Positions 26,761 through 34,588 of a DNA stretch of 57,498 nucleotides are shown in pieces. Location of the stretch: the NCBI GenBank assembly GCA_016278505.1, contig JADQBQ010000038.1, positions 1 to 57,498 on the forward strand, read 5' to 3'. This stretch comes from Clostridiales bacterium. Its GTDB lineage: Bacteria; Bacillota; Desulfotomaculia; Desulfotomaculales; VENG01. Below the pieces are notes generated by a model. The model searched no databases. It saw only the letters and a program-made list of their open reading frames with translations, and was not told the DNA's origin. The position numbers were made by a program, and so were the translations under genes. The stretch's first letter is position 1. Every line of letters begins with the position of its first letter.

Positions 26761-27160
26761 TTATAACTACCTCCCCATCAAAGAATTCTACCTGGCTGTG
26801 GTTCATGCCGCCTTTCTTAATAACCCCTGCTAATCCCTGAAAAGAGCCGGAAACGATAGTAACGTTGTCACCTTTTCTGAAACTTGGTTTAGGTTTTACA
26901 GGGTCGGCGTTATTTTCTCTGTACTTTTCTACTTCATCTTCCGATACTGTGCCTAATACCCTTACCTTGGAACTGGTTACATATAGTTGAGGCCAGTAAT
27001 GTGAGTGAATGAAAAGGTAACCCGGCATTATATATTTCTTTTCTTTTGTCGGGATAACGATATCGTTAACAGTATTAAAACCATTATTGCTTTGTTTTTT
27101 CAGGTATTTTTTAATTTTTTTCTCATGACCCGTTGTTACTTGAATGGCAAACCACGGCAT
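26705..27160 (-). CDS. NusG-family specialised antitermination factor (RfaH/LoaP-like paralog)
   Basis: About 151 residues: an NGN domain (PWFAIQVTTGHEKKIKKYL, YIMPGYLFIHS) and a C-terminal KOW (FRKGDNVTIVSGSFQGLAG). The genome's housekeeping nusG is expected beside secE/rplK, so this is a specialised paralog. Such paralogs (RfaH, LoaP, UpxY) let RNA polymerase read through terminators in long operons. Three hairpin terminators directly after promoters of nearby genes are plausible targets. ATG 27160 follows GGAGG. Confidence 0.85.
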   Translation of the reverse strand: MPWFAIQVTTGHEKKIKKYLKKQSNNGFNTVNDIVIPTKEKKYIMPGYLFIHSHYWPQLYVTSSKVRVLGTVSEDEVEKYRENNADPVKPKPSFRKGDNVTIVSGSFQGLAGVIKKGGMNHSQVEFFDGEVVISAGNEQLRKVEDSISSVG

Positions 27161-27162
27161 AT

Positions 27163-27315
27163 TCACCCCTCCTTTCTTTTACCTTTAATGTTTAAATGAA
27201 TGCTTATAATGAGTGGGATAAGTGTACTAATGATGATCGGTGCAGAAAAATTCATTAAAGTAAATAATAGTACCAATATGAAGCTGAAAAGAGTACCTAC
27301 AAACACAAGGTCCAT
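27163..27315 (-). CDS. Small two-pass membrane protein (50 residues)
   Basis: ATG 27315 to TGA 27163, overlapping the ribosome site and start region of the NusG-paralog gene. Two hydrophobic stretches (LFSFILVLLFTLMNF and PIIISTLIPLIISIHL) with a basic end KGKRKEG. The coupling with the downstream start argues that it is translated. Function unknown. Confidence 0.5.
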   Translation of the reverse strand: MDLVFVGTLFSFILVLLFTLMNFSAPIIISTLIPLIISIHLNIKGKRKEG

Positions 27316-27332
27316 AAAGCCAAACCTTTCGT

Positions 27333-27635
27333 TTAAATATCCATGAAAGCATCTATATCTATTTCTGGCCTTTCTGAAGTTGTTTCAGTTTTTTGTTCTT
27401 CCTTTTTAGCAGTAATAGTTGCACCGTCTTCTAATAGATGCTCTATCTTTGATAGCCTTTGATCAATTCTTTGGTTCAACCTTTGCTCTAAATTGTCAAT
27501 GGATTCCATTATTTTACCTGTATTATCCAGTAAATTTCTAATCACCTCACTTCTTTTTCCACGAGGCAAATCATAAATCCAATGATCTTTCGGGACATAA
27601 ACAGTTAATCTTCTAAAATCCTTTATATGGATCAC
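27333..27635 (-). CDS. Ribbon-helix-helix protein, likely ParR-type adaptor
   Basis: 100 residues. The N-terminus has one strand and two helices (RLTVYVPKDHWIYDLPRGK, RSEVIRNLLDN), the ribbon-helix-helix outline of ParR/CopG proteins. A coiled coil follows (IDNLEQRLNQRIDQRLSKIE), then an acidic end. It is the second gene after a ParM-like actin, so it probably links the filament to a centromere. The frame starts at a GTG directly after a G8 run that doubles as the ribosome site. Confidence 0.6.
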   Translation of the reverse strand: MIHIKDFRRLTVYVPKDHWIYDLPRGKRSEVIRNLLDNTGKIMESIDNLEQRLNQRIDQRLSKIEHLLEDGATITAKKEEQKTETTSERPEIDIDAFMDI

Positions 27636-27722
27636 CCCCCCCTACAAAGCTTAAATGTAGACACTCCTTAGTTCTTGAAACACTCATTTTACGCGGTTTC
27701 CCAAGTTGCGGCTTGTAGAAAA

Positions 27723-27860
27723 TGTACACATGAGTTCAAGCAAATTTTTAAAGGTTTACTAAGTGTCACATTTTAAGACAATAAAAATCTCTCTAACCCC
27801 ATGAATAAAGGGTTAGAGAGATTACTGATTGTACACATTACTTTTTCAACGATGTATACA
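27723..27860. repeat. Three palindromic TGTAYACA sites, candidate parC/operator
   Basis: TGTACACA at 27723 and 27830, and TGTATACA at 27853, all within the 287-bp gap between the ParM and ParR-like genes. A TTGACA box (about 27877) and an intrinsic terminator lie between or near them. Palindromic sites around a partition gene pair fit ParR binding for segregation and autoregulation. Confidence 0.5.
27781..27823 (-). terminator. Intrinsic terminator between the ParM and ParR-like genes
   Basis: A perfect 14-bp stem (AATCTCTCTAACCC with GGGTTAGAGAGATT, 27786-27823) and a 10-nt loop, followed on the minus strand by TTTTATT. It ends parM transcripts and would attenuate any transcript from the TTGACA box at about 27877 toward the ParR-like gene. 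Confidence 0.8.
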
Positions 27861-27922
27861 TTTTCATAAATTACAATCTTGTCAACCCAAGGAAACACCG
27901 GGTTTTTTAGAATTCCAACGTG

Positions 27923-28879
27923 TCACACAATGCTTAAAAACCCATCAGCGTTTGCCCATTGGGGATTCGGAAGTATCTCGGCACCAGCAAAATTCATTGA
28001 AAGTGAAGGTAACATCTCGACTCCTCCACCGGTGAGGTATATCTTTTTAATGAATGCCAATCTATCCCCTAAAGAAGCCTGTACCTGGTCGGCAATTATG
28101 CGGGCCGTCTCAGTTTGTGCCTTTTCAATGACTTGCCTGAAGTTCATCTCTTTTCCATAAAAAGTACACATACCGTTATCCTCAATAATCCCGGGTACTC
28201 TTACAATAGCCAACGGCATACCCGTCCGGGATTGAAATTCCTGCGAAATATCATCATAAATATTGTGAACTCCGACTTCAATAGACCCACACAGGCTGGA
28301 TATAGGTTTCAATTTCCCATTTGCCAACTCTGCGGTAACATAGTCAGTAGTCTTTTGGCCAACGTCAATAAGTAATACCATACCATTCCTGGGCAGTTCC
28401 GGAGCAGTCAATAAGGACCCTGCCCCTTGTGGGTATATGATAACATTTCCAAAGCTGATACGGCTTAACTTCTGGCCGTTAATGGAAACTTCAGCATGTA
28501 AACCTTGAAGGTGTTCCTGAAGTTCCTTCTTTTGAGTACGGTAATAAGCAACAGGGAGGCCGGCCACAAGTGTATCCCCCGGAGTGCTGTTTAACCCTCT
28601 GGCAGCCGTAAAAACTAAAATGTCATGGTTCGGGTGATGGTGTTTCTCTCTGTCCAGGGAAAAACTTGCGACGTGACCCTCTTTCAGAGCCATATCACCT
28701 ACAAAGTATTTACTCGTATCCCCGTTGACGTAACAGATTTCAACTACATAACCTGTACCGTTTTTTGAAAGGTCAGCCAGTGGTAAGTCTTTATAAGGGG
28801 ATACCACTGACGGTATTATTAACCTGTTAGTTGGGGTTACTGCCTTAACATGGCTATATCCAACATCAATTGCAATCAT
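27923..28879 (-). CDS. parM: ParM/StbA-like plasmid segregation actin
   Basis: 318 residues with actin-fold motifs: phosphate 1 (AIDVGYSHVKAV), phosphate 2 (VLLIDVGQKTTDYV) and the adenosine motif (KIYLTGGGVEML). ParM-like actins form filaments that push plasmid copies apart together with ParR and parC. ATG 28879 is preferred; a TTG seven codons earlier overlaps the GGAG ribosome site. The ParR-like gene follows downstream. A partition actin argues for a plasmid or plasmid-like stage of this region. Confidence 0.85.
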   Translation of the reverse strand: MIAIDVGYSHVKAVTPTNRLIIPSVVSPYKDLPLADLSKNGTGYVVEICYVNGDTSKYFVGDMALKEGHVASFSLDREKHHHPNHDILVFTAARGLNSTPGDTLVAGLPVAYYRTQKKELQEHLQGLHAEVSINGQKLSRISFGNVIIYPQGAGSLLTAPELPRNGMVLLIDVGQKTTDYVTAELANGKLKPISSLCGSIEVGVHNIYDDISQEFQSRTGMPLAIVRVPGIIEDNGMCTFYGKEMNFRQVIEKAQTETARIIADQVQASLGDRLAFIKKIYLTGGGVEMLPSLSMNFAGAEILPNPQWANADGFLSIV

Positions 28880-28900
28880 TAAAACAATCACTCCTTTCAA

Positions 28901-29395
28901 TTAACCAACTTCAACTGAAATACTTGTTATCTGATTTTCTTTTAAAATCTTCTCAACACGCCTTTGTACGATTTTTACTCCTTTTACTTTACAGTTTTTT
29001 AAGATAACGATTACATGGTTTTCATCCCATACCACATAGTCATTCTGCCGCAGGTTATTTTTAACCTGCGTTTTAACTTGATCAGACACCGGATAACTAA
29101 AGTGAATGATAATGGCAACTTCATTCTTCTTATTTGCACCTAATATTTTAACAATGTTCTTATAGAAATCTTGCATTTCCCAGGGTTTAACCACATAATC
29201 GACATAATATTTAGTGTCATTTTTAGTTAAGAACGCATTACAAAAAGGCCAAAAATCAATTAACGTATCGGCAGTATCTTGATTTTTGGTTTTAGCACGG
29301 ATATTATAATGCGACACTTTACCTTTAGACTTAATTATATTAATTGATTCAATTCCTTTTACCTTAGTGAATTGGGCAATCACTTTGGTGCTCAA
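28901..29395 (-). CDS. Degenerate GGDEF-like protein
   Basis: 164 residues, not matching a named family. The C-terminal third aligns by eye with the neighbouring GGDEF: NDYVVWDENHVIVIL, then KGVKIVQRRVEKIL, against DFLARYGGDEFVAVL and NKVSRRVQELI. The active-site loop reads WDENH in place of GGDEF, so catalysis is not expected. Its ATG overlaps the stop of the active GGDEF (ATGA), giving coupled translation. A c-di-GMP-independent partner or receptor is plausible. Confidence 0.5.
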   Translation of the reverse strand: MSTKVIAQFTKVKGIESINIIKSKGKVSHYNIRAKTKNQDTADTLIDFWPFCNAFLTKNDTKYYVDYVVKPWEMQDFYKNIVKILGANKKNEVAIIIHFSYPVSDQVKTQVKNNLRQNDYVVWDENHVIVILKNCKVKGVKIVQRRVEKILKENQITSISVEVG

Positions 29396-30162
29396 GATGA
29401 ATACCTCCTTTTTTTATTTTCATACATCCTGACATCAGCTAACCCAATTAATTTTTCTGAATTATCTGCATCTAATGGATAAACAGATAATCCAACCGAT
29501 AATGTAATAGTAATGCCGTGCCTTGCCTTAATGATCAACTCCTGCACTCGTCTTGATACTTTATTACCTTTTTGCATAGACGAACCCGGTAATACAGCAA
29601 CGAATTCATCACCACCATACCTTGCTAAAAAGTCGGTTGATCTAACAACTTTTTTTAACTCTTTAACCGTTTCCCTTAAAGCATCATCACCTATTAAATG
29701 TCCATACTTGTCATTTATAATCTTGAAATTATTCAGGTCCATAAAAAGTATACAAAACATTATTGACTTATCTATCTGGTTATCAATCTCCTCGTTTAAT
29801 GCGGCACGATTTGGAAGACCGGTAAGGGCATCCAATGCTGATTTCTGCTGAATTAAGTTATAAGCTATAGAGTTTTCAATAGCTTGAAAACAATAATGTG
29901 CTATAAACTGTTGGTCATCAAGGTTACTGGGATTGTTTAACCCTAACCATCCACTGTTTTTCAGTGGAATATAAATCATGTTATTGCCCGAGATATGCGA
30001 TTCTAATGGCTCAAAAAAATCACCCGCAGAATTATATCCTGTAAGGTGACTGTTCTCATTCGGTTTTATTATCAAGTATTTGGACCCGGTGCTTTTTAAA
30101 ACATGGGGCAGGATAAACTTAATAGTTTCCTGTAGCCCGTTTAACGGAGGTAGAGGGAGCAC
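29392..30162 (-). CDS. Diguanylate cyclase with N-terminal sensor-like region
   Basis: 256 residues. The N-terminal 110 residues look like a GAF-type fold (KYLIIKPNENSHLTGYN, YIPLKNSGWLGLNN). The GGDEF domain has DALTGLPNR, the catalytic RYGGDEFVAV and an RxxD I-site (RSTD), so it should make c-di-GMP and be product-inhibited. GTG 30162 has GGAGG eight bases upstream. Lies downstream of the gene interrupted by IscB and within the pilus/partition block, so it may set local c-di-GMP levels for the pilus. Confidence 0.88.
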   Translation of the reverse strand: MLPLPPLNGLQETIKFILPHVLKSTGSKYLIIKPNENSHLTGYNSAGDFFEPLESHISGNNMIYIPLKNSGWLGLNNPSNLDDQQFIAHYCFQAIENSIAYNLIQQKSALDALTGLPNRAALNEEIDNQIDKSIMFCILFMDLNNFKIINDKYGHLIGDDALRETVKELKKVVRSTDFLARYGGDEFVAVLPGSSMQKGNKVSRRVQELIIKARHGITITLSVGLSVYPLDADNSEKLIGLADVRMYENKKRRYSS

Positions 30163-30355
30163 ACGATACACCTCCGTTCTTCATATAGTCTCGAAGTTGT
30201 TCCGGTTTAACCAACCCGGTTATAACGATACTGGTTTCTTTTTTAAGGTCTAATTCTTCATGATCATCTAGCAGGATACCCCTCATTTTAATGAGGGGAG
30301 GAATGCGTCGGGAATACCCGAGCATATTTTTCACTGTTACTTACCACCTTTCTTT

Positions 30356-31651
30356 TTAAATTGCATAAGAATACCCATCAGCACGCAGGGTTAAGCTCAG
30401 ATACCTGTGGTGTACCCCTTGTGCTATAACGGTACCTTTGACGTTTTTGATGTCAAAGTAACCACTTGACCGTACAGCTATGAAACCAATATAGTTACCT
30501 TGATATTTTCCTTTAGTTACAATGGCCTTAACTAAGTCGCCGGTCTGGAAACCGAAATGTAACTTTTTACGCTGACGGTGCCCTTTAGGGAAACCAAAAC
30601 GGTCAACTCTAGCCATTAGACGATTACCACGGCCCACTGCTCTTATTATTATTGGTTTAATGTAGGTATTCTTTAGCTGTGAGGTACTGGCCCCCACACA
30701 GGCTGCGTCAAAATAGTGGGTCTTGGGTAGGTTTTGAATCGTGCGGTTGTATTTTGTTCTACCACCTGTGCCCATTTCTAGGTTGTCGGTTATCTCCTTT
30801 GCCTGATTCCAAATGTACCACCGGGTGCTATTTAGTATTGCAACGTTTTTGAGCGGTTTTTTAGCATTGGACTGTACTTCCGGGTGGCCATATTCCTCGG
30901 CTGTATGGTTACCCTTGTCTTGATTACAGGTGTGGCAAGCTACGGTCAGGTTACTTACCCGGTCACTGCCGCCACGGGATTTTGGTATAATATGTTCTTT
31001 TTCTAGTCTGGTGTCTTTGCTCTTACCGTGGCAATATTGACATATGTGGCCGTATTTTTTGAGTAAATATTCCCAAACTTCGTAGCCGAAAAGAGTACCG
31101 CGCTGGTACTCTATGCCTTTGATTTCCGGGTTCTGTAGCTTTTGGGTGTCGAATCGTACGGTTTCTATGGAGATTGCTGTTATGGGACATAGACGCATAA
31201 GCTTCTTGATCCAGTTAATTACACAGTCGGCTTTGGCTTTAACTGTAGGCGGTAGCCAGCCTTTGGGTCTTTTGCGGTTGTCGAATCGTTTTGGACGGTA
31301 TCTAGTTTTACGACTCCTACGGTTACGCCTTAACATGGAACGCTTGTACATAACCGTAACCATCTTGCCGTCTTTGTTTTTAACCATGAATTGCTTATGG
31401 TGTAGCTCTGCCGCCCATAAGATATAACCGTCAGATTCACGAATGATTGCTAGTCCAGTTATTTTACTGCCGGGGTCGATTTTAAGTCGTAACGGTTCTG
31501 TTACACCTACAGCAATTTTCAACCGTATGGTGAATGGGTGTAATTTATGCACCATTGCCTTGCCTTTGCTGAGTAATTCCCTGGCCCTTGCCGGGTGGCA
31601 GGGCATCAGGGAATGATGATTCTTGTCTAACACAAATACCCAGTTTTGCAT
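30356..31651 (-). CDS. iscB: IscB RNA-guided DNA endonuclease
   Basis: 431 residues with all IscB parts: an N-terminal PLMP-type region (VFVLDKNHHSLMPCHP), RuvC-I (LKIDPGSKITGLAI, Asp59), an Arg-rich bridge helix (RRNRRSRKTRYR, 109-120), RuvC-II (ISIETVRFD, Glu163), and an HNH with zinc Cys (CQYC 204/207; CHTC 239/242) and EKEHIIP (His220). RuvC-III is HYFDAA (His312, Asp315), then a C-terminal TAM-interacting domain. Every catalytic residue is present. IscB is the ancestor of Cas9 and uses the omega-RNA encoded just upstream. Confidence 0.95.
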   Translation of the reverse strand: MQNWVFVLDKNHHSLMPCHPARARELLSKGKAMVHKLHPFTIRLKIAVGVTEPLRLKIDPGSKITGLAIIRESDGYILWAAELHHKQFMVKNKDGKMVTVMYKRSMLRRNRRSRKTRYRPKRFDNRKRPKGWLPPTVKAKADCVINWIKKLMRLCPITAISIETVRFDTQKLQNPEIKGIEYQRGTLFGYEVWEYLLKKYGHICQYCHGKSKDTRLEKEHIIPKSRGGSDRVSNLTVACHTCNQDKGNHTAEEYGHPEVQSNAKKPLKNVAILNSTRWYIWNQAKEITDNLEMGTGGRTKYNRTIQNLPKTHYFDAACVGASTSQLKNTYIKPIIIRAVGRGNRLMARVDRFGFPKGHRQRKKLHFGFQTGDLVKAIVTKGKYQGNYIGFIAVRSSGYFDIKNVKGTVIAQGVHHRYLSLTLRADGYSYAI

Positions 31652-31654
31652 TTC

Positions 31655-31991
31655 GAGTTACCTCGCTCTCTCATGTATGGTGACGCCACTAACCGTGCCC
31701 GGTTAGGGTCTCTCCTCGGGAATGCACTGGAACGGCTTGACCCGTACCCGTTTCGTGGTTACCCCTACCGTATCTGCAGTACAGGTTTTAGGGTCCGGGA
31801 CTGGAGAAGCATCCCGGAGTAAGTCTTTACGCCTTCCAGGTGCGGTGCGTGGTCAACGGGTGCCCCCTCCCACGAAACATATTAGCTTTGCCGTGCAAGC
31901 GACTAGAGTCTCCGGCACTACCCTGGTCAATCGCAACTAAAGTAAAGGTTTGTAGGTGTTCTACATGCCTCCGACTTTAGTCGGGGGTGAT
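31655..31991 (-). ncRNA. Omega-RNA (HEARO) of the IscB element
   Basis: The roughly 335 nt between the left end and the iscB ATG has the strongly conserved HEARO blocks, for example TGCCGGAGACTCTAGTCG, GCTAATATGTTTCGTGGG and AGACCCTAACCGGGC. It has no open frame worth keeping. In IscB systems the guide is the flank at the 5' end of the RNA, here the host-gene sequence CGGGAAACTATTATTGTTA just outside 31991. Confidence 0.9.
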
Positions 31992-32097
31992 TAACAATAA
32001 TAGTTTCCCGTTTGGACCATATAAGTTACCCGAAAGTAACATGCCAGCTCTAAGATATGCAGCAGGCAATTTCAAATTATCACCCCCATTAATGTAA

Positions 32098-32127
32098 AAA
32101 AGGCTGTCATATCAGACAGCCTTTTCC
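32098..32127 (-). terminator. Terminator of the pilus operon end
   Basis: On the minus strand AAAAGGCTGTC and GACAGCCTTTT pair around TGATAT and run into TTTTTTAC. The stop codon of the TadE-like gene (32112) lies inside the stem. Confidence 0.8.
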
Positions 32128-32744
32128 AAAACTACTATATAGTCACCCTTTTGTTTTACTATCTTTGCTGCCGTCCAACGGGTATAAGTTGTTTTTTTTC
32201 CTGCCACCTGTTTTAATTCTGCTTGCACAACCGCAATTACACCTGGTGACGATAATCTTACCTTAACTGATTCATCCAGAGTAAACTCTTCAGGGAATCC
32301 ATTACAATGAAATTCGTTTCTAGTTGTGTTCTGGCCATCGTAATCGAATTGAATTCCTGAATTACCGTTATATATTATTAACTTGTATCGTGGTTTTTCA
32401 GAAAAAGCAGAGTGTTTAGTTGGTTGAAGATTGTCTAATTCTAAGTTGTGACTCAGGATATTTTTAAAAGATTCATGAGCCCTTTGAGGGTCAATAACCG
32501 GATATTTGTCTTTAGGCTTTTTAGCGTTAGGATTCTTTTTATCCTTCTTTCCTTTATTTTTGCCTTTATCATCATATTGTTTAGCTGCAGATTTTACTGC
32601 CATGGAGGTACCTTCTTTAAGGATAACATCCCCGGATACTACACCCTGGGATAATCTTATTACCCAAAATAATACTAAAAGGCATAAGAAGATTAACGAT
32701 AGGCTTACTACAATATTACCGTTCTCATTATTGTATAGCATCAT
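32112..32744 (-). CDS. TadE/TadG-like membrane-anchored pseudopilin
   Basis: 210 residues. A short N-terminus with NENG precedes a membrane helix (IVVSLSLIFLCLLVLFWVI), as in TadE/G-like minor pilins processed after a Gly-type site. Then comes a very basic, Lys/Asn-rich linker (KNKGKKDKKNPNAKKPKDK) and a beta-rich domain. Last gene of the Tad pilus block. The family call rests on layout and position. Confidence 0.6.
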   Translation of the reverse strand: MMLYNNENGNIVVSLSLIFLCLLVLFWVIRLSQGVVSGDVILKEGTSMAVKSAAKQYDDKGKNKGKKDKKNPNAKKPKDKYPVIDPQRAHESFKNILSHNLELDNLQPTKHSAFSEKPRYKLIIYNGNSGIQFDYDGQNTTRNEFHCNGFPEEFTLDESVKVRLSSPGVIAVVQAELKQVAGKKTTYTRWTAAKIVKQKGDYIVVLEKAV

Positions 32745-32764
32745 TGAACCACCTAATTTCCTTG

Positions 32765-33202
32765 CTAATTCTTGGTTTTTGAACTTACTACACTACCTTC
32801 TACTCCGATCTTCAGCGGTTCCCCGGGAGTACCTCCTATAATTGTCCTGGCAGTGAAGTTATCGAAATCCTTTGGTGTAAATTCTATCCGCAAACTAACT
32901 TCATCCGGCCAATATACTGGTTTTTTATTATTTTCAAGGATGTCGCCTGTTATCTGAATCGTATCGGGGTCTGCACCCCGGTCTATCAGTTTTTGCTCCA
33001 ACACCATCTTATCTTGTTGGGTTAAGCCCCCATTGACTTCCATCTTGGACAACGTATTATATTTTAAACTTTCAGTATGGTTGTAAATAGTAAAGACTCC
33101 CCAAATCTGAATTGTAAGGATCAAAATACAGATTAAAACGGGTAAGGTTAACAGAGTGGTTATTATTGTCCACCCATCTTCTTCTTTTAATAGCCGGACC
33201 AA
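32765..33202 (-). CDS. TadE-like pseudopilin
   Basis: 145 residues from a TTG at 33202. A start LLKEEDGWTIITTLLTLPVL has the E-G-(W/F)-T-type processing motif and the membrane helix of TadE minor pilins; a soluble domain follows. The frame is open to 33316, but that extension overlaps the 59-residue Flp-like gene in another frame and has a non-native composition. Sits between the Flp-like gene and the TadE/G-like gene. Confidence 0.65.
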   Translation of the reverse strand: MVRLLKEEDGWTIITTLLTLPVLICILILTIQIWGVFTIYNHTESLKYNTLSKMEVNGGLTQQDKMVLEQKLIDRGADPDTIQITGDILENNKKPVYWPDEVSLRIEFTPKDFDNFTARTIIGGTPGEPLKIGVEGSVVSSKTKN

Positions 33203-33366
33203 ATCATATCCCTGATTGTATTTTCCCCTTCTGATCCTACTCCGTTTATTGCCTCTGCTATGCCCAGGACTATTGGTATCGTGCCTACTCCTATGATTAC
33301 CGCCCCGACTAACCACTCGACAATTCCCCCTTCTTCTGATAACAGAAAAAATTTGAAACTACTCAT
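33187..33366 (-). CDS. Flp-like small membrane pseudopilin (59 residues)
   Basis: ATG 33366 overlaps the stop of the prepilin peptidase gene (33363). MSSFKFFLLSEEGGIVEW is followed by a membrane helix (LVGAVIIGVGTIPIVLGIA), the EEG plus helix pattern of Flp/Tad pilins without the Tyr. Overlaps on both sides support translation. Confidence 0.65.
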   Translation of the reverse strand: MSSFKFFLLSEEGGIVEWLVGAVIIGVGTIPIVLGIAEAINGVGSEGENTIRDMIWSGY

Positions 33367-33917
33367 ATCAAAAACCCTCCGGTAAGGGCAGATACTGTGC
33401 TTATTACTAACCCTAAAAATATTGCCGGTGCTCCTATGTGTTGGATACCATCACCGTGGGTAATGTAACCAGCGTCGGGAATTCTGTATATCCCTTCCAT
33501 CTTCATCTCCTCTTTTATTGCTGAAAGAGCTTTCCTGATTTTAAAACCATGAATCTTAAACCTCATAAGGAGCCCAGCAATCAAAAACGACAGTAAAACA
33601 AACAGGAAGAAGACTACATTATACATGGGCTGCAGGCAAGCTACGATCCCTGCTATTAGTTTAACGTCACCGGCACCAATGCCTCCTGTTTTTGTTATTA
33701 AGAATCCCAGTCCTATGGTAACGGCTATGTTAATCAAAAACAGATTAATATCACCGAAGATAAGTGTCCAGGCCCATCCGAAAATAATAAGAGGAAATGT
33801 TACTACATTTTTAATCTTACCCCATTTGATATCGGTAACCACCGATACGGTTGCTCCTATCAAGGCAACGAGAACGGGTACATAGTAAAAATCAGAAACT
33901 AAAGGAATTAATTGCAT
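33363..33917 (-). CDS. cpaA: Prepilin peptidase CpaA/TadV (A24 family)
   Basis: 184 residues with six hydrophobic segments. The two catalytic Asp motifs of A24 aspartic prepilin peptidases are visible: VVTDIKWGKIKN (Asp in TM2 region) and GIGAGDVKL (GxGD). TadV-type peptidases cleave Flp and TadE pilins after Gly. No N-methylation domain, as usual for TadV. Overlaps the small Flp-like genes on both sides. Confidence 0.9.
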   Translation of the reverse strand: MQLIPLVSDFYYVPVLVALIGATVSVVTDIKWGKIKNVVTFPLIIFGWAWTLIFGDINLFLINIAVTIGLGFLITKTGGIGAGDVKLIAGIVACLQPMYNVVFFLFVLLSFLIAGLLMRFKIHGFKIRKALSAIKEEMKMEGIYRIPDAGYITHGDGIQHIGAPAIFLGLVISTVSALTGGFLI

Positions 33918-34053
33918 TGATCACATTACCCCCTTGTAAACGTAATGCTGCGAGAATCCCGAACAAGATGGCGGTACTTCCCAGGCTGACAATCGTGACT
34001 CTTATTAAATATTCAGCTATTGTGCCTTCTTCATTTAATAAAAAATTTTTCAA
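33892..34053 (-). CDS. Flp-like pilin (53 residues)
   Basis: TTG 34053 with GGAGG eight bases upstream. MKNFLLNEEGTIAEY matches the Flp motif (EEG, then A-E-Y), followed by LIRVTIVSLGSTAILFGIL. Overlaps the prepilin peptidase start (33917) by 26 nt. A minor Flp pilin is the likely role. Confidence 0.75.
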   Translation of the reverse strand: MKNFLLNEEGTIAEYLIRVTIVSLGSTAILFGILAALRLQGGNVINAINSFSF

Positions 34054-34101
34054 AACAAATCCTCCCTTTCTGGAAAATTTAATTACTCTGAAAAATAAAA
34101 A

Positions 34102-34136
34102 ACAGGGCAGTTTTTATTTAAACTACCCTGTTTTTA
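34102..34136 (-). terminator. Terminator between major Flp pilins and downstream genes
   Basis: AACAGGGTAGTTT/AAACTGCCCTGTT with one mismatch, flanked by T runs on both strands. Partial termination here would give more pilin than assembly protein. Confidence 0.7.
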
Positions 34137-34209
34137 AATATCCACTTTCAAGAATACCGCCGGGTATTCTTCCCATTTGAACTGGGGAGTAGTTGACTGC
34201 TATAGCTCT

Positions 34210-34485
34210 TTACTCACTGACAGTACCACTGGTAACTTCAATTTCGGTAGCTGCCCCGGTCATGCCCGGATTACCGGCGTCAACAACTTCTCCACCCGTG
34301 GGAAGCTGGTTTACTGTTTGCAGGCTACCCATATCATGAGCAACTTTACCACCCTGTTCATAGTTGGCACCGTAAATTCCGAAACAAACAGTGGCCGCTC
34401 CGACACCCAGAATTGCAGTCCATGTCAAAGATTCTGCGGTATAACCTTCTTCGTTCTGTACGAATTTCCTTACCTTGCCAAACAT
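34210..34485 (-). CDS. Flp-type major pilin 1
   Basis: 91 residues: a short basic leader (MFGKVRKFVQ), NEEGYTAES as the processing region, then the helix LTWTAILGVGAATVCFGIY. The C-terminal third is Gly/Thr-rich. The first 57 residues are identical to pilin 2 upstream, and the DNA of that part is nearly identical, so the pair arose by recent duplication. Prepilin cleavage is expected after the Gly of NEEG. A pilin with a longer C-terminus than classic Flp. Confidence 0.8.
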   Translation of the reverse strand: MFGKVRKFVQNEEGYTAESLTWTAILGVGAATVCFGIYGANYEQGGKVAHDMGSLQTVNQLPTGGEVVDAGNPGMTGAATEIEVTSGTVSE

Positions 34486-34588
34486 ACAATAAACCTCCTG
34501 TAAAATGTTTTAATATTAAAATCCGAAGATACTTACTGGTTTATCCCGTCCGTCCAACTCAAATTTACTTTATGATTCTACACAAGAA

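Larger units (their letters stand above)
30279..31991 (-). mobile_element. IscB-encoding IS200/IS605-like element (non-autonomous)
   Basis: Bounded by a left hairpin on the minus strand (CCGACT/AGTCGG, near 31986-31970) and a right hairpin (CCCCTCATT/AATGAGGGG, 30279-30298). It carries the omega-RNA and iscB but no transposase. The host gene resumes in frame on either side without a visible target duplication, as expected of IS605-type transposition in trans. Junctions are inferred from frame and hairpins, to within a few bases. Confidence 0.8.
30119..32075 (-). pseudogene. Small gene split by the IscB element (PilZ/HD-GYP N-terminal-like domain)
   Basis: The left part (32075-31992, TTG start after GGGGGTGA) encodes 28 residues with AGMLLSGNLYGPNGKLLLL. 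The right part (30283-30119) resumes as RGILLDDHEELDLKKE, SIVITGLVKPEQLRDYM and stops at 30119. Joined they give 82 residues like the small domain found before HD-GYP or HDOD proteins (GMVL..D.Y...GRLLL). The right part can still be read from a GTG at 30334 inside the element as a 71-residue chimera. Lies upstream of and overlaps the GGDEF gene. Confidence 0.6.

Noticed and set aside
31722-31940. 72-residue plus-strand ORF
   Set aside because: Lies in the conserved omega-RNA region and has no coding support.
33203-33316. N-terminal extension of the TadE-like gene
   Set aside because: Overlaps the 59-residue Flp-like gene in another frame; Arg/Ser/Gly-rich composition indicates an out-of-frame reading.
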